A stretch of 64,000 bases of DNA from positions 5,582,001-5,646,000 of the forward strand of contig NC_079880.1 of NCBI RefSeq assembly GCF_029227915.1, given 5' to 3'. The notes beneath the pieces were generated by a model that worked only from the letters and a program-made list of their open reading frames with translations, was not told the origin of the DNA and ran no database searches. This stretch comes from Hydractinia symbiolongicarpus. Its lineage: Eukaryota > Cnidaria > Hydrozoa > Anthoathecata > Hydractiniidae. This document shows positions 22,997 to 35,760 of the stretch, piece after piece. Each line of letters opens with the position of its first letter. Positions within the stretch are counted from its first letter, which is position 1. Both the position numbers and the translations under genes were made by a program.

Positions 22997-24010
22997 GAAA
23001 TGAGTTTACTCCCTGGGTACTTTCTTTGTATACTTTTGACTATACGGGCCAAGCCGGGATTTACGGGAAATCGCGGGTTTTCGTTTGCCGGCGATTAAAC
23101 TTCTTTTTGTCAGCGTCTCATCAAAAATGAAAACATTTTTAAAAACTACAAGTCTTTTGCGTTTTAGTGGTGAAAAAATAATTTAAAAAATCGTTCTGGA
23201 AATGAGTTTACTCACAGGGTACTTTCTTTGTATACTTTTGACTATACGGGCCAAGCCCGGGGTTTACGGGAAATCGCGGGATTTCGTTTGCCGGCGATTA
23301 AACTTCTTTTATTCAGCGTCTCATCAAAAATGAAAACATTTTTAAAAACTACAAGTCTTATGCGTTTTAGTGGTGAAAAAATAATTTAAAAAATCGTTCT
23401 GGAAATGAGTTTACTCACAGGGTACTTTCTTTGTATACTTTTGACTATACGGGCCAAGCCCGGGATTTACGGGAAATCGCGGGTTTTCGTTTGCCGGCGA
23501 TTAAACTTCTTTTATTCAGCGTCTCATCAAAAATGAAAACATTTTTAAAAACTACAAGTCTTTTGCGTTTTAGTGGTGAAAAAATAATTTAAAAAATCGT
23601 TCTGGAAATGAGTTTACTCACAGGGTACTTTCTTTGTATACTTTTGACTATACGGGCCAAGCCCGGGGTTTACGGGAAATCGCGGGATTTCGTTTGCCGG
23701 CGATTAAACTTCTTTTATTCAGCGTCTCATCAAAAATGAAAACATTTTTAAAAACTACAAGTCTTATGCGTTTTAGTGGTGAAAAAATAATTTAAAAAAT
23801 CGTTCTGGAAATGAGTTTACTCACAGGGTACTTTCTTTGTATACTTTTGACTATACGGGCCAAGCCCGGGATTTACGGGAAATCGCGGGTTTTCGTTTGC
23901 CGGCGATTAAACTTCTTTTATTCAGCGTCTCATCAAAAATGAAAACATTTTTGAAAACTACAAGTGTCATGCGTTTTAGTGGTGAAAAAATAATATAAAA
24001 AATCGTTCAA
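22997..24010 (+). repeat. Higher-order repeat, expanded copy 2 (5 monomers)
   Basis: This is the same unit as 22389-22996 but 1014 bp long. A two-monomer part (the CGGGGTTTACGGG copy and its neighbour) is repeated inside it. The adjacent copies are 608 bp, so this one shows an internal dimer gain. Confidence 0.75.
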
Positions 24011-24618
24011 GAAATGAGTTTACTCCCTGGGTACTTTCTTTGTATACTTTTGACTATACGGGCCAAGCCGGGATTTACGGGAAATCGCGGGTTTTCGTTT
24101 GCCGGCGATTAAACTTCTTTTTGTCAGCGTCTCATCAAAAATGAAAACATTTTTAAAAACTACAAGTCTTTTGCGTTTTAGTGGTGAAAAAATAATTTAA
24201 AAAATCGTTCTGGAAATGAGTTTACTCACAGGGTACTTTCTTTGTATACTTTTGACTATACGGGCCAAGCCCGGGGTTTACGGGAAATCGCGGGATTTCG
24301 TTTGCCGGCGATTAAACTTCTTTTATTCAGCGTCTCATCAAAAATGAAAACATTTTTAAAAACTACAAGTCTTATGCGTTTTAGTGGTGAAAAAATAATT
24401 TAAAAAATCGTTCTGGAAATGAGTTTACTCACAGGGTACTTTCTTTGTATACTTTTGACTATACGGGCCAAGCCCGGGATTTACGGGAAATCGCGGGTTT
24501 TCGTTTGCCGGCGATTAAACTTCTTTTATTCAGCGTCTCATCAAAAATGAAAACATTTTTGAAAACTACAAGTGTCATGCGTTTTAGTGGTGAAAAAATA
24601 ATATAAAAAATCGTTCAA
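24011..24618 (+). repeat. Higher-order repeat, 3 monomers, copy 3 (CAAGAAATGAG group)
   Basis: A 608-bp copy with the same order of variants as 22389-22996. A further start is at 24619, after which the order changes. Confidence 0.8.
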
Positions 24619-25022
24619 GAAATGAGTTTACTCCCTGGGTACTTTCTTTGTATACTTTTGACTATACGGGCCAAGCCGGGATTTACGGGAAATCGCGGGT
24701 TTTCGTTTGCCGGCGATTAAACTTCTTTTTGTCAGCGTCTCATCAAAAATGAAAACATTTTTAAAAACTACACGTCTTTTGCGTTTTAGTGGTGAAAAAA
24801 TAATTTAAAAAATCGTTCTGGAAATGAGTTTACTCACAGGGTACTTTCTTTGTATACTTTTGACTATACGGGCCAAGCCCGGGGTTTACGGGAAATCTCG
24901 GGTTTTCGTTTGCCGGCGATTAAACTTCTTTTATTCAGCGTCTCATCAAAAATGAAAACATTTTTGAAAACTACAAGTCTCATGCGTTTTAGTGGTGAAA
25001 AAATAAATTAAAAAATCGTTCT

Positions 25023-26092
25023 GGAAATGAGTTTACTCACAGGGTACTTTCTTTGTATACATTCGACTATACGGGCCAAGCCCGGGATTTACGGGAAATC
25101 GCGGGTTTTCGTTTGCCGGCGATTAAACCTCTTTCATTAAGCGTCTCATCAAAAATGAAAACATTTTTAAAAACTACAAGTCTTATGCGTTTTAGTGGTG
25201 AAAAAATAATTTAAAAAATCGTTCTGGAAATGAGTTTACTCACAGGGTACTTTCTTTGTATACTTTTGACTATACGGGCCAAGCCCGGGATTTACGGGAA
25301 ATCGCGGGTTTTCGTTTGCCGGCGATTAAACTTCTTTTATTCAGCGTCTCATCAAAAATGAAAACATTTTTGAAAACTACAAGTCTCATGCGTTTTAGTG
25401 GTGAAAAAATAATATAAAAAATCGTTCAAGAAATGAGTTTACTCCTTGGGTACTTTCTTTGTATACTTTTGACTATACGGGCCAAGCCGGGATTTACGGG
25501 AAATCGCGGGTTTTCGTTTGCCGGCGATTAAACTTCTTTTTGTCAGCGTCTCATCAAAAATGAAAACATTTTTAAAAACTACAAGTCTTTTGCGTTTTAC
25601 TAGTGAAAAAATAATTTAAAAAATCGTTCTGGAAATGAGTTTACTCACAGGGTACTTTCTTTGTATACTTTTGACTATACGGGCCAAGCCCGGGGTTTAC
25701 GGGAAATCTCGGGTTTTCGTTTGCCGGCGATTAAACTTCTTTCATTCAGCGTCTCATCAAAAATGAAAACATTTTTGAAAACTACAAGTCTCATGCGTTT
25801 TAGTGGTGAAAAAATAAATTAAAAAATAGTTCTGGAAATGAGTTTACTCACAGGGTACTTTCTTTGTATACATTCGACTATACGGGCCAAGCCCGGGATT
25901 TACGGGAAATCGCGGGTTTTCGTTTGCCGGCGATTAAACCTCTTTCATTAAGCGTCTCATCAAAAATGAAAACATTTCTGAAAACTACAAGTCTCATGCG
26001 TTTTAGTGGTGAAAAAAAAATTTAAAAAATCGTTCGGGAAATGAGTTTACTCCCTGGGTACTTTCTTTGTATACATTCGACTATACGGGCCA
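25023..26092 (+). repeat. Higher-order repeat on a 7-monomer step, copy 1
   Basis: Landmarks repeat 1418 bp further on: GGAAATGAG at 25023 and 26441, and the rare TGCGTTTTACTAGTG at 25591 and 27009. The ACTCCTTGGG and AAAAAATAGTTCTGG variants are shared too. Similarity is lost beyond about 26092/27510. Confidence 0.75.
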
Positions 26093-26440
26093 AGCCGGGA
26101 TTTACGGGAAATCGCGGGTTTTCGTTTGCCGGCGATTAAACTTCTTTTATTCAGCGTCTCATCAAAAATGAAAACATTTTTGAAAACTACAAGTCTCATG
26201 CGTTTTAGTGGTGAAAAAATAATATAAAAAATCGTTCAAGAAATGAGTTTACTCCCTGGGTACTTTCTTTGTATACTTTTGACTATACGGGCCAAGCCGG
26301 GATTTACGGGAAATCGCGGGTTTTCGTTTGCCGGCGATTAAACTTCTTTTATTCAGCGTCTCATCAAAAATGAAAACTTTTTTGAAAACTACAAGTCTCA
26401 TGCGTTTTAGTGGTGAAAAAATAAATTAAAAAATCGTTCT

Positions 26441-27510
26441 GGAAATGAGTTTACTCACAGGGTACTTTCTTTGTATACATTCGACTATACGGGCCAAGCC
26501 CGGGATTTACGGGAAATCGCGGGTTTTCGTTTGCCGGCGATTAAACCTCTTTCATTAAGCGTCTCATCAAAAATGAAAACATTTTTAAAAACTACAAGTC
26601 TTATGCGTTTTAGTGGTGAAAAAATAATTTAAAAAATCGTTCTGGAAATGAGTTTACTCACAGGGTACTTTCTTTGTATACTTTTGACTATACGGGCCAA
26701 GCCCGGGATTTACGGGAAATCGCGGGTTTTCGTTTGCCGGCGATTAAACTTCTTTTATTCAGCGTCTCATCAAAAATGAAAACATTTTTGAAAACTACAA
26801 GTCTCATGCGTTTTAGTGGTGAAAAAATAATATAAAAAATCGTTCAAGAAATGAGTTTACTCCTTGGGTACTTTCTTTGTATACTTTTGACTATACGGGC
26901 CAAGCCGGGATTTACGGGAAATCGCGGGTTTTCGTTTGCCGGCGATTAAACTTCTTTTTGTCAGCGTCTCATCAAAAATGAAAACATTTTTAAAAACTAC
27001 AAGTCTTTTGCGTTTTACTAGTGAAAAAATAATTTAAAAAATCGTTCTGGAAATGAGTTTACTCACAGGGTACTTTCTTTGTATACTTTTGACTATACGG
27101 GCCAAGCCCGGGGTTTACGGGAAATCTCGGGTTTTCGTTTGCCGGCGATTAAACTTCTTTCATTCAGCGTCTCATCAAAAATGAAAACATTTTTGAAAAC
27201 TACAAGTCTCATGCGTTTTAGTGGTGAAAAAATAAATTAAAAAATAGTTCTGGAAATGAGTTTACTCACAGGGTACTTTCTTTGTATACATTCGACTATA
27301 CGGGCCAAGCCCGGGATTTACGGGAAATCGCGGGTTTTCGTTTGCCGGCGATTAAACCTCTTTCATTAAGCGTCTCATCAAAAATGAAAACATTTCTGAA
27401 AACTACAAGTCTCATGCGTTTTAGTGGTGAAAAAAAAATTTAAAAAATCGTTCGGGAAATGAGTTTACTCCCTGGGTACTTTCTTTGTATACATTCGACT
27501 ATACGGGCCA
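26441..27510 (+). repeat. Higher-order repeat on a 7-monomer step, copy 2
   Basis: The second copy of 25023-26092, with the same rare variants. Its neighbour then switches to the AAGCCCGGG, CGGGATTTCG monomer type. Confidence 0.75.
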
Positions 27511-30500
27511 AGCCCGGGATTTACGGGAAATCGCGGGATTTCGTTTGCCGGCGATTAAACCTCTTTTATTAAGCGTCTCATCAAAAATGAAAACATTTTT
27601 AAAAACTACAAGTCTTATGCGTTTTATTGGTGAAAAAATAATTTAAAAAATCGTTCTGGAAATGATTTTACTCACAGGGTACTTTCTTTGTATACTTTTG
27701 ACTATACGGGCCAAGCCGGGATTTACGGGAAATCGCGGGTTTTCGTTTGCCGGCGATTAAACTTCTTTTATTCAGCGTCTCATCAAAAATGAAAACATTT
27801 TTGAAAACTACAAGTCTCATGCGTTTTAGTGGTGAAAAAATAATATAAAAAATCGTTCAAGAAATGAGTTTACTCCCTGGGTACTTTCTTTGTATACTTT
27901 TGACTATACGGGCCAAGCCGGGATTTACGGGAAATCGCGGGTTTTCGTTTGCCGGCGATTAAACTTCTTTTTGTCAGCGTCTCATCAAAAATGAAAACAT
28001 TTTTAAAAACTACAAGTCTTTTGCGTTTTAGTGGTGAAAAAATAATTTAAAAAATCGTTCTGGAAATGAGTTTACTCACAGGGTACTTTCATTGTATTCT
28101 TTTGACTATACGGGCCAAGCCCGGGGTTTACGGGAAATCTCGGGTTTTCGTTTGCCGGCGATTAAACTTCTTTTATTCAGCGTCTCATCAAAAATGAAAA
28201 CATTTTTGAAAACTACAAGTCTCATGCGTTTTAGTGGTGAAAAAATAAATTAAAAAATCGTTCTGGAAATGAGTTTACTCACAGGGTACTTTCTTTGTAT
28301 ACATTCGACTATACGGGCCAAGCCCGGGATTTACGGGAAATCGCGGGTTTTCGTTTGCCGGCGATTAAACCTCTTTCATTAAGCGTCTCATCAAAAATGA
28401 AAACATTTCTGAAAACTACAAGTCTCATGCGTTTTAGTGGTGAAAAAGAAATTTAAAAAATCGTTCGGGAAATGAGTTTACTCCCTGGGTACTTTCTTTG
28501 TATACATTCGACTATACGGGCCAAGCCCGGGATTTACGGGAAATCGCGGGATTTCGTTTGCCGGCGATTAAACCTCTTTTATTAAGCGTCTCATCAAAAA
28601 TGAAAACATTTTTAAAAACTACAAGTCTTATGCGTTTTAGTGGTGAAAAAATAATTTAAAAAATCGTTCTGGAAATGATTTTACTCACAGGGTACTTTCT
28701 TTGTATTCTTTTGACTATACGGGCCAAGCCCGGGGTTTACGGGAAATCTCGGGTTTTCGTTTGCCGGCGATTAAACTTCTTTTATTCAGCGTCTCATCAA
28801 AAATGAAAACATTTTTGAAAACTACAAGTCTCATGCGTTTTAGTGGTGAAAAAATAAATTAAAAAAATCGTTCTGGAAATGAGTTTACTCACAGGGTACT
28901 TTCTTTGTATACATTCCACTATACGGGCCAAGCCCGGGATTTACGGGAAATCGCGGGTTTTCGTTTGCCGGCGATTAAACCTCTTTCATTAAGCGTCTCA
29001 TCAAAAATGAAAACATTTCTGTAAACTACAAGTCTCATGCGTTTTAGTGGTGAAAAAGAAATTTAAAAAATCGTTCGGGAAATGAGTTTACTCCCTGGGT
29101 ACTTTCTTTGTATACATTCGACTATACGGGCCAAGCCCGGGATTTACGGGAAATCGCGGGATTTCGTTTGCCGGCGATTAAACCTCTTTTATTAAGCGTC
29201 TCATCAAAAATGAAAACATTTTTAAAAACTACAAGTCTTATGCGTTTTAGTGGTGAAAAAATAATTTAAAAAATCGTTCTGGAAATGATTTTACTCACAG
29301 GGTACTTTCTTTGTATACTTTTGACTATACGGGCCAAGCCCGGGGTTTACGGGAAATCGCGGGTTTTCGTTTGCCGGCGATTAAACTTCTTTTATTCCGC
29401 GTCTCATCAAAAATGAAAACATTTTTGAAAACTACAAGTCTCATGTGTTTTAGTGGTGAAAAAATAAATTAAAAAATCGTTCTTGAAATGAGTTTACTCA
29501 CAGGGTACTTTCTTTGTATACATTCGACTATACGGGCCAAGCCCGGGATTTACGGGAAATCGCGGGTTTTCGTTTGCCGGCGATTAAACCTCTTTCATCA
29601 AGCGTCTCATCAAAAATGAAAACATTTCTAAAAACTACAAGTCTCATGCGTTTTAGTGGTGAAAAAAAAATTTAAAAAATCGTTCGGGAAATGAGTTTAC
29701 TCCCTGGGTACTTTCTTTGTATACTTTTGACTATACATGCCGAGTCCGGGATTAAGGGAAATCGCAGGTTTTCGTTTGCCGGCGATTAAACTGCTTTTAT
29801 TCAGCGTCTCATCAAAAATGAAAACATTTTTGAAAACTACAAGTCTCATGCGTTTTAGTGGTGAAAAAATAATTTAAAAAATCGTTCGGAAAATGAGTTT
29901 ACTCCCTGGGTACTTTCTTTGTATACATTCGACTATACGTGCTAAGCCCGGGATTTACGGGAAATCGCGGGTTTTCGTTTGCCGGCGATTAAACTTCTTT
30001 TATTCAGCGTCTCATCAAAAATGAAAACATTTTTGAAAACTACAAGTCTCATGCGTTTTAGTGGTGAAAAAATAATTTAAAAAATCGTTCTGGAAATGAG
30101 TTTACTCCCTGGGTACTTTCTTTGTATACTTTTGACTATACGGGCCAAGCCGGGATTTACGGGAAATCGCAGGTTTTCGTTTGCCGGCGATTAAACTTCT
30201 TTTATTCAGCGTCTCATCAAAAATGAAAACATTTTTAAAAACTACAAGTCTTATGCGTTTTAGTGGTGACAAAATAATTTAAAAAATCGTTCTGGAAATG
30301 AGTTTACTCACAGGGTACTTTCTTTGTGTACATTCGACTATACGGGCCAAGCCCGGGATTTACGGGAAACCGCGGGTTTTCGTTTTCTGGCGATTAAACC
30401 TCTTTCATTAAGCGTCTCATCAAAAATGAAAACATTCTTGAAAACTACAAGTCTCATGCGTTTTAGTGGTGAAAAAATAATTTAAAAAATCGTTCGGGAA

Positions 30501-33500
30501 GTGAGTTTATTCCCTCGGTACTTTCTTTGTATACATGCGACTATACGTGCCAAGCCCGGGATTTACGGGAAATCGCGGATTTTCGTTTGCCGGCGATTAA
30601 ACTTCTTTTATTCAGCGTCCCATCAAATATGAAAATATTTTTGAAAACTACAAGTCTCATGCGTTTAGTGGTAAAAAAATAATATAAAATATCGTTCGGG
30701 AAATGAGTTTACTCCCTGGGTACTTTCTTTGTATACTTTTGACTATACGGGCCGAGTATAGGATTTACGGGAAATCGCAGGTTTTCGTTTGCCGGCGATT
30801 AAACCTCTTTCATTAGGCGTCTCATCAAAAATGAAAACATTTTTAAAAACTACAAGTCTTATGCGTTTTAGTGGTGAAAAAATAATTTAAAAAATCGTTC
30901 TGGAAATGAGTTTACTCACAGGGTACTTTCTTTGTATACATGCGACTATACGTGCCAAGCCCGGGATTTACGGGAAATCGCGGGTTTTCGTTTGCCGTCG
31001 ATTAAACTGCTTTTATTCAGCGTCTCATCAAAAATGAAAACATTCTTGAAAACTACAAGTCTCATGCGTTTTAGTGGTGAAAAAATAATTTAAAAAATCG
31101 TTCGGGAAGTGAGTTTATTCCCTGGGTACTTTCTTTGTATATTTTGACTCTACGGGCCGAGTTCGGGATTTACGGGAAATCGCGGATTTTCGTTTGCCGG
31201 CGATTAAACTTCTTTTATTCAGCGTCCCATCAAATATGAAAATATTTTTGAAAACTACAAGTCTCATGCGTTTAGTGGTAAAAAAATAATATAAAATATC
31301 GTTCGGGAAATGAGTTTACTCCCTGGGTACTTTCTTTGTATACTTTTGACTATACGGGCCGAGTATAGGATTTACGGGAAATCGCAGGTTTTCGTTTGCC
31401 GGCGATTAAACTTCTTTTATTCAGCGTCCCATCAAACATGAAATAATTTTTAAAAACTTCAAGTCTCATGCGTTTAGTGGTGAAAAAGTAATTTAAAAAA
31501 TCGTTCGGGAAATGAGTTTACTCCCTGGGTACTTTCTTTGTATACTTTTGACTATACGGGCCAAGCCCGGGATTTACGGGAAATCGCGGGATTTCGTTTG
31601 CCGGCGATTAAACTTCTTTTATTCAGCGTCTCATCAAAAATGAAAACATTTTTAAAAACTACAAGTCTTATGCGTTTTAGTGGTGAAAAAATAATTTAAA
31701 AAATCGTTCTGGAAATGAGTTTCCTCCCTGGGTACTTTCTTTGTATACTTTTGACTATACGGGCCGAGTCCGGGATTTAGGGAAATCGCGGGTTTTCGTT
31801 TGCCGGCGATTAAACTTCTTTTATTCAGCGTCTCATCAAAAATGAAAACATTTTTGAAAACTACAAGTCTCATGCGTTTTAGTGGTAAAAAAATAAATTA
31901 AAAAATCGTTCTGGAAATGAGTTTACTCACAGGGTACTTTCTTTGTATACATTCGACTATACGGGCCAAGCCCGGGATTTACGGGAAATCGCGGGTTTTC
32001 GTTTGCCGGCGATTAAACTTCTTTTATTCAGCGTCTCATCAAAAATGAAAACATTTTTAAAAACTACAAGTCTTATGCGTTTTAGTGGTGAAAAAATAAT
32101 TTAAAAAATTGTTCTGGAAATGAGTTTACTCACAGGGTACTTTCTTTGTGTACATTCGACTATACGGGCAAAGCCCGGGATTTACGGGAAATCGCGGGTT
32201 TTCGTTTTTCGGCAATTAAACCTCTTTCATTAAGCGTCTCATCAAAAATGAAAACACTTTTAAAAACTACAAGTCTTATGCGTTTTAGTGGTGAAAAAAT
32301 AATTTCAAAAATCGTTCTGGAAATGAGTTTACTCACAGGGTACTTTCTTTGTATACATGCGACTATACGTTCCAAGCCCGGGATTTACGGGAAATTGCGG
32401 GTTTTCGTTTGCCGGCGATTAAACTGCTTTTATTCAGCGTCTCATCAAAAATGAAAACATTCTTGAAAACTACAAGTCTCATGCGTTTTAGTGGTGAAAA
32501 AAAAATTTAAAAAATCGTTCGGGAAATGAGTTTACTCCCTGGGTACTTTCTTTGTATACTTTTGACTATACGGGCCGAGTCCAAGATTTACGGGAAATCG
32601 CGGGTTTTCGTTTTCCGGCGATTAAACCTCTTTCATCAGGCGTCTCATCAAAAATGAAAACATTTTTGAAAACTACAAGTCTCATGCGTTTTAGTGGTGA
32701 AAAAAAATTTAAAAAATCGTTCGGGAAATGAGTTTACTCCCTGGATACTTTCTTTGTATACTTTTGACTATACGGGCCAAGCCCGGGATTTACGGGAAAT
32801 CGCGGGTTTTCGTTTGCCGGCGATTAAACTTCTTTTATTCAGCGTCTCATCAAAAATGAAAACATTTTTAAAAACTACAAGTCTTATGCGTTTTAGTGGT
32901 GAAAAAATAATTTAAAAAATCGTTCTGGAAATGCGTTTACTCGCTGGGTACTTTCTTTGTATACCTTTGCCTATACGGGCCGAGTCCGGAATTTAGGGAA
33001 ATCGCAGGTTTTCGTTTGCCGGCGATTAAACTTCTTTTATTCAGCGTCTCATCAAAAATGAAAACATTTTTAAAAACTACAAGTCTCATGCGTTTTAGTG
33101 GTGAAAAAGTAATTTAAAAAATCGTTCGGGAAATGAATTTACTCCCTGGGTACTTTCTTTGTATACTTTTGACTATACGGGCCAAGCCCGGGATTTACGG
33201 GAAATCGCGGGTTTTCGTTTGCCAGCGATTAAACTTCTTTTATTCAGCGTCTCATCAAAAATGAAAACATTTTTGAAAACTACAAGTCTCATGCGTTTTA
33301 GTGGTGAAAAAATAATTTAAAAAATCGTCGGGAAATGAGTTTACTCCCTGGGTACTTTCTTTGTATACTTTTGACTATACGGGCCGAGTCCGGGATTTAC
33401 GGGAAATCGCGGATTTTCGTTTGCCGGCGATTAAACTTCTTTTATTCAGAGTCCCATCAAATATGAAATAATTTTTGAAAACTTCAAGTCTCATGCGTTT

Positions 33501-33734
33501 AGTGGTAAAAAATAATATAAAAAATCGTTCGGGAAATGAGTTTACTCCCTGGGTACTTTCTTTGTATACTTTTGACTATACGGGACAAGCCCGGGATTTA
33601 CGGGAAATCGCGGGTTTTCGTTTGCCGGCGATTAAACTTCTTTTATTCAGCGTCTCATCAACAATGAAAACATTTTTGAAAACTACAAGTCTCATGCGTT
33701 TTAGTGGTGAAAAAATAATTTAAAAAATCGTCGG

Positions 33735-34340
33735 GAAATGAGTTTACTCCCTGGGTACTTTCTTTGTATACTTTTGACTATACGGGCCGAGTCCGGGATT
33801 TACGGGAAATCGCGGATTTTCGTTTGCCGGCGATTAAACTTCTTTTATTCAGCGTCCCATCAAATATGAAATAATTTTTGAAAACTTCAAGTCTCATGCG
33901 TTTAGTGGTAAAAAAATAATATAAAAAATCGTTCTGGAAATGAGTTTACTCCCTGGGTACTTTCTTTGTATACTTTTGACTATACGGGCCAAGCCCGGGA
34001 TTTAGGGAAATCGCAGGTTTCGTTTCCCGGCGATTAAACTGCTTTTATTCAGCGTCTCTTAAAAAATGAAAACATTTTTAAAAACTACAAGTCTCATGCG
34101 TTTTAGTGGTGAAAAAGTAATTTAAAAAATCGTTCGGGAAATGAGTTTACTCCCTGGGTACTTTCTTTGTATACTTTTGACTATACGGGCCAAACCCGGG
34201 ATTTACGGGAAATCGCGGGTTTTCGTTTGCCGGCAATTAAACTTCTTTTATTCAGCGTCTCATCAAAAATGAAAACATTTTTAAAAACTACAAGTCTTAT
34301 GCGTTTTAGTGGTGAAAAAATAATTTAAAAAATCGTTCTG
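33735..34340 (+). repeat. Higher-order repeat, 3 monomers, copy 1 (CTCTTAAAAAAT group)
   Basis: A 606-bp unit containing the rare GCGTCTCTTAAAAAAT variant (near 34053) and the GCCAAACCCGGG variant. It is followed directly by 34341-34946 with the same variants. Confidence 0.85.
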
Positions 34341-34946
34341 GAAATGAGTTTACTCCCTGGGTACTTTCTTTGTATACTTTTGACTATACGGGCCGAGTCC
34401 GGGATTTACGGGAAATCGCGGATTTTCGTTTGCCGGCGATTAAACTTCTTTTATTCAGCGTCCCATCAAATATGAAATAATTTTTGAAAACTTCAAGTCT
34501 CATGCGTTTAGTGGTAAAAAAATAATATAAAAAATCGTTCTGGAAATGAGTTTACTCCCTGGGTACTTTCTTTGTATACTTTTGACTATACGGGCCAAGC
34601 CCGGGATTTAGGGAAATCGCAGGTTTCGTTTCCCGGCGATTAAACTGCTTTTATTCAGCGTCTCTTAAAAAATAAAAACATTTTTAAAAACTACAAGTCT
34701 CATGCGTTTTAGTGGTGAAAAAGTAATTTAAAAAATCGTTCGGGAAATGAGTTTACTCCCTGGGTACTTTCTTTGTATACTTTTGACTATACGGGCCAAA
34801 CCCGGGATTTACGGGAAATCGCGGGTTTTCGTTTGCCGGCAATTAAACTTCTTTTATTCAGCGTCTCATCAAAAATGAAAACATTTTTAAAAACTACAAG
34901 TCTTATGCGTTTTAGTGGTGAAAAAATAATTTAAAAAATCGTTCTG
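34341..34946 (+). repeat. Higher-order repeat, 3 monomers, copy 2 (CTCTTAAAAAAT group)
   Basis: A 606-bp tandem copy of 33735-34340. The few differences include AAAAAATAAAAAC in place of AAAAAATGAAAAC. Confidence 0.85.
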
Positions 34947-35760
34947 GAAATGAGTTTACTCCCTGGGTACTTTCTTTGTATACTTTTGACTATACGGGCC
35001 GAGTCCGGGATTTAGGGAAATCGCAGGTTTCGTTTCCCGGCGATTAAACTGCTTTTATTCAGCGTCTCATCAAAAATGAAAACATTTTTAAAAACTACAA
35101 GTCTCATGGGCTTTAGTGGTGAAAAAATAATTTAAAAAATCGTTCTGGAAATGAGTTTACTCACAGGGTACTTTCTTTGTATACATTCGACTATACGTGC
35201 CAAGCCCGGGATTTACGGGAAATCGCGGGTTTTCGTTTGCCGGCGATTAAACTTCTTTTATTCAGCGTCTCATCAAAAATGAAAACATTCTTGAAAACTA
35301 CAAGTCTCATGCGTTTTAGTGGTGAAAAAATAATTTAAGAAATCGTTCGGGAAATGAGTTTATTCCCTGGGTACTTTCTTTGTATACTTTTGACTATACG
35401 GGCCGAGTTTGGGATTTACGGGAAATCGCGAGTTTTCGTTTGCCGGCGATTAAACTTCTTTTATTCAGCGTCCCATTAAATATGAAAATATTTTTGAAAA
35501 GTACAAGTCTCATGCGTTTAGTGGTAAAAAAATAATATAAAAAATCGTTCGGGAAATGAGTTTACTCCCTGGGTACTTTCTTTGTATACTTTTGACTATA
35601 CGGGCCGAGTCCAGGATTTACGGGAAATCGCAGGTTTTCGTTTGCCGGCGATTAAACTTCTTTTATTCAGCGTCTCATCAAAAATGAAAACATTTTTAAA
35701 AACTACAAGTCTCATGCGTTTTAGTGGTGAAAAAGTAATTTAAAAAATCGTTCGGGAAAT
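34947..35760 (+). repeat. Long-range duplicated segment, copy 1 (step 4245 bp)
   Basis: Rare variants TAATTTAAGAAATCG (35331) and TCCCATTAAATATG (35471) recur at 39576 and 39716, an exact step of 4245 bp or about 21 monomers. The two segments diverge on the right because the second copy has one extra monomer before the GGATTCTCG/AGATTCTCG copy. Confidence 0.75.
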
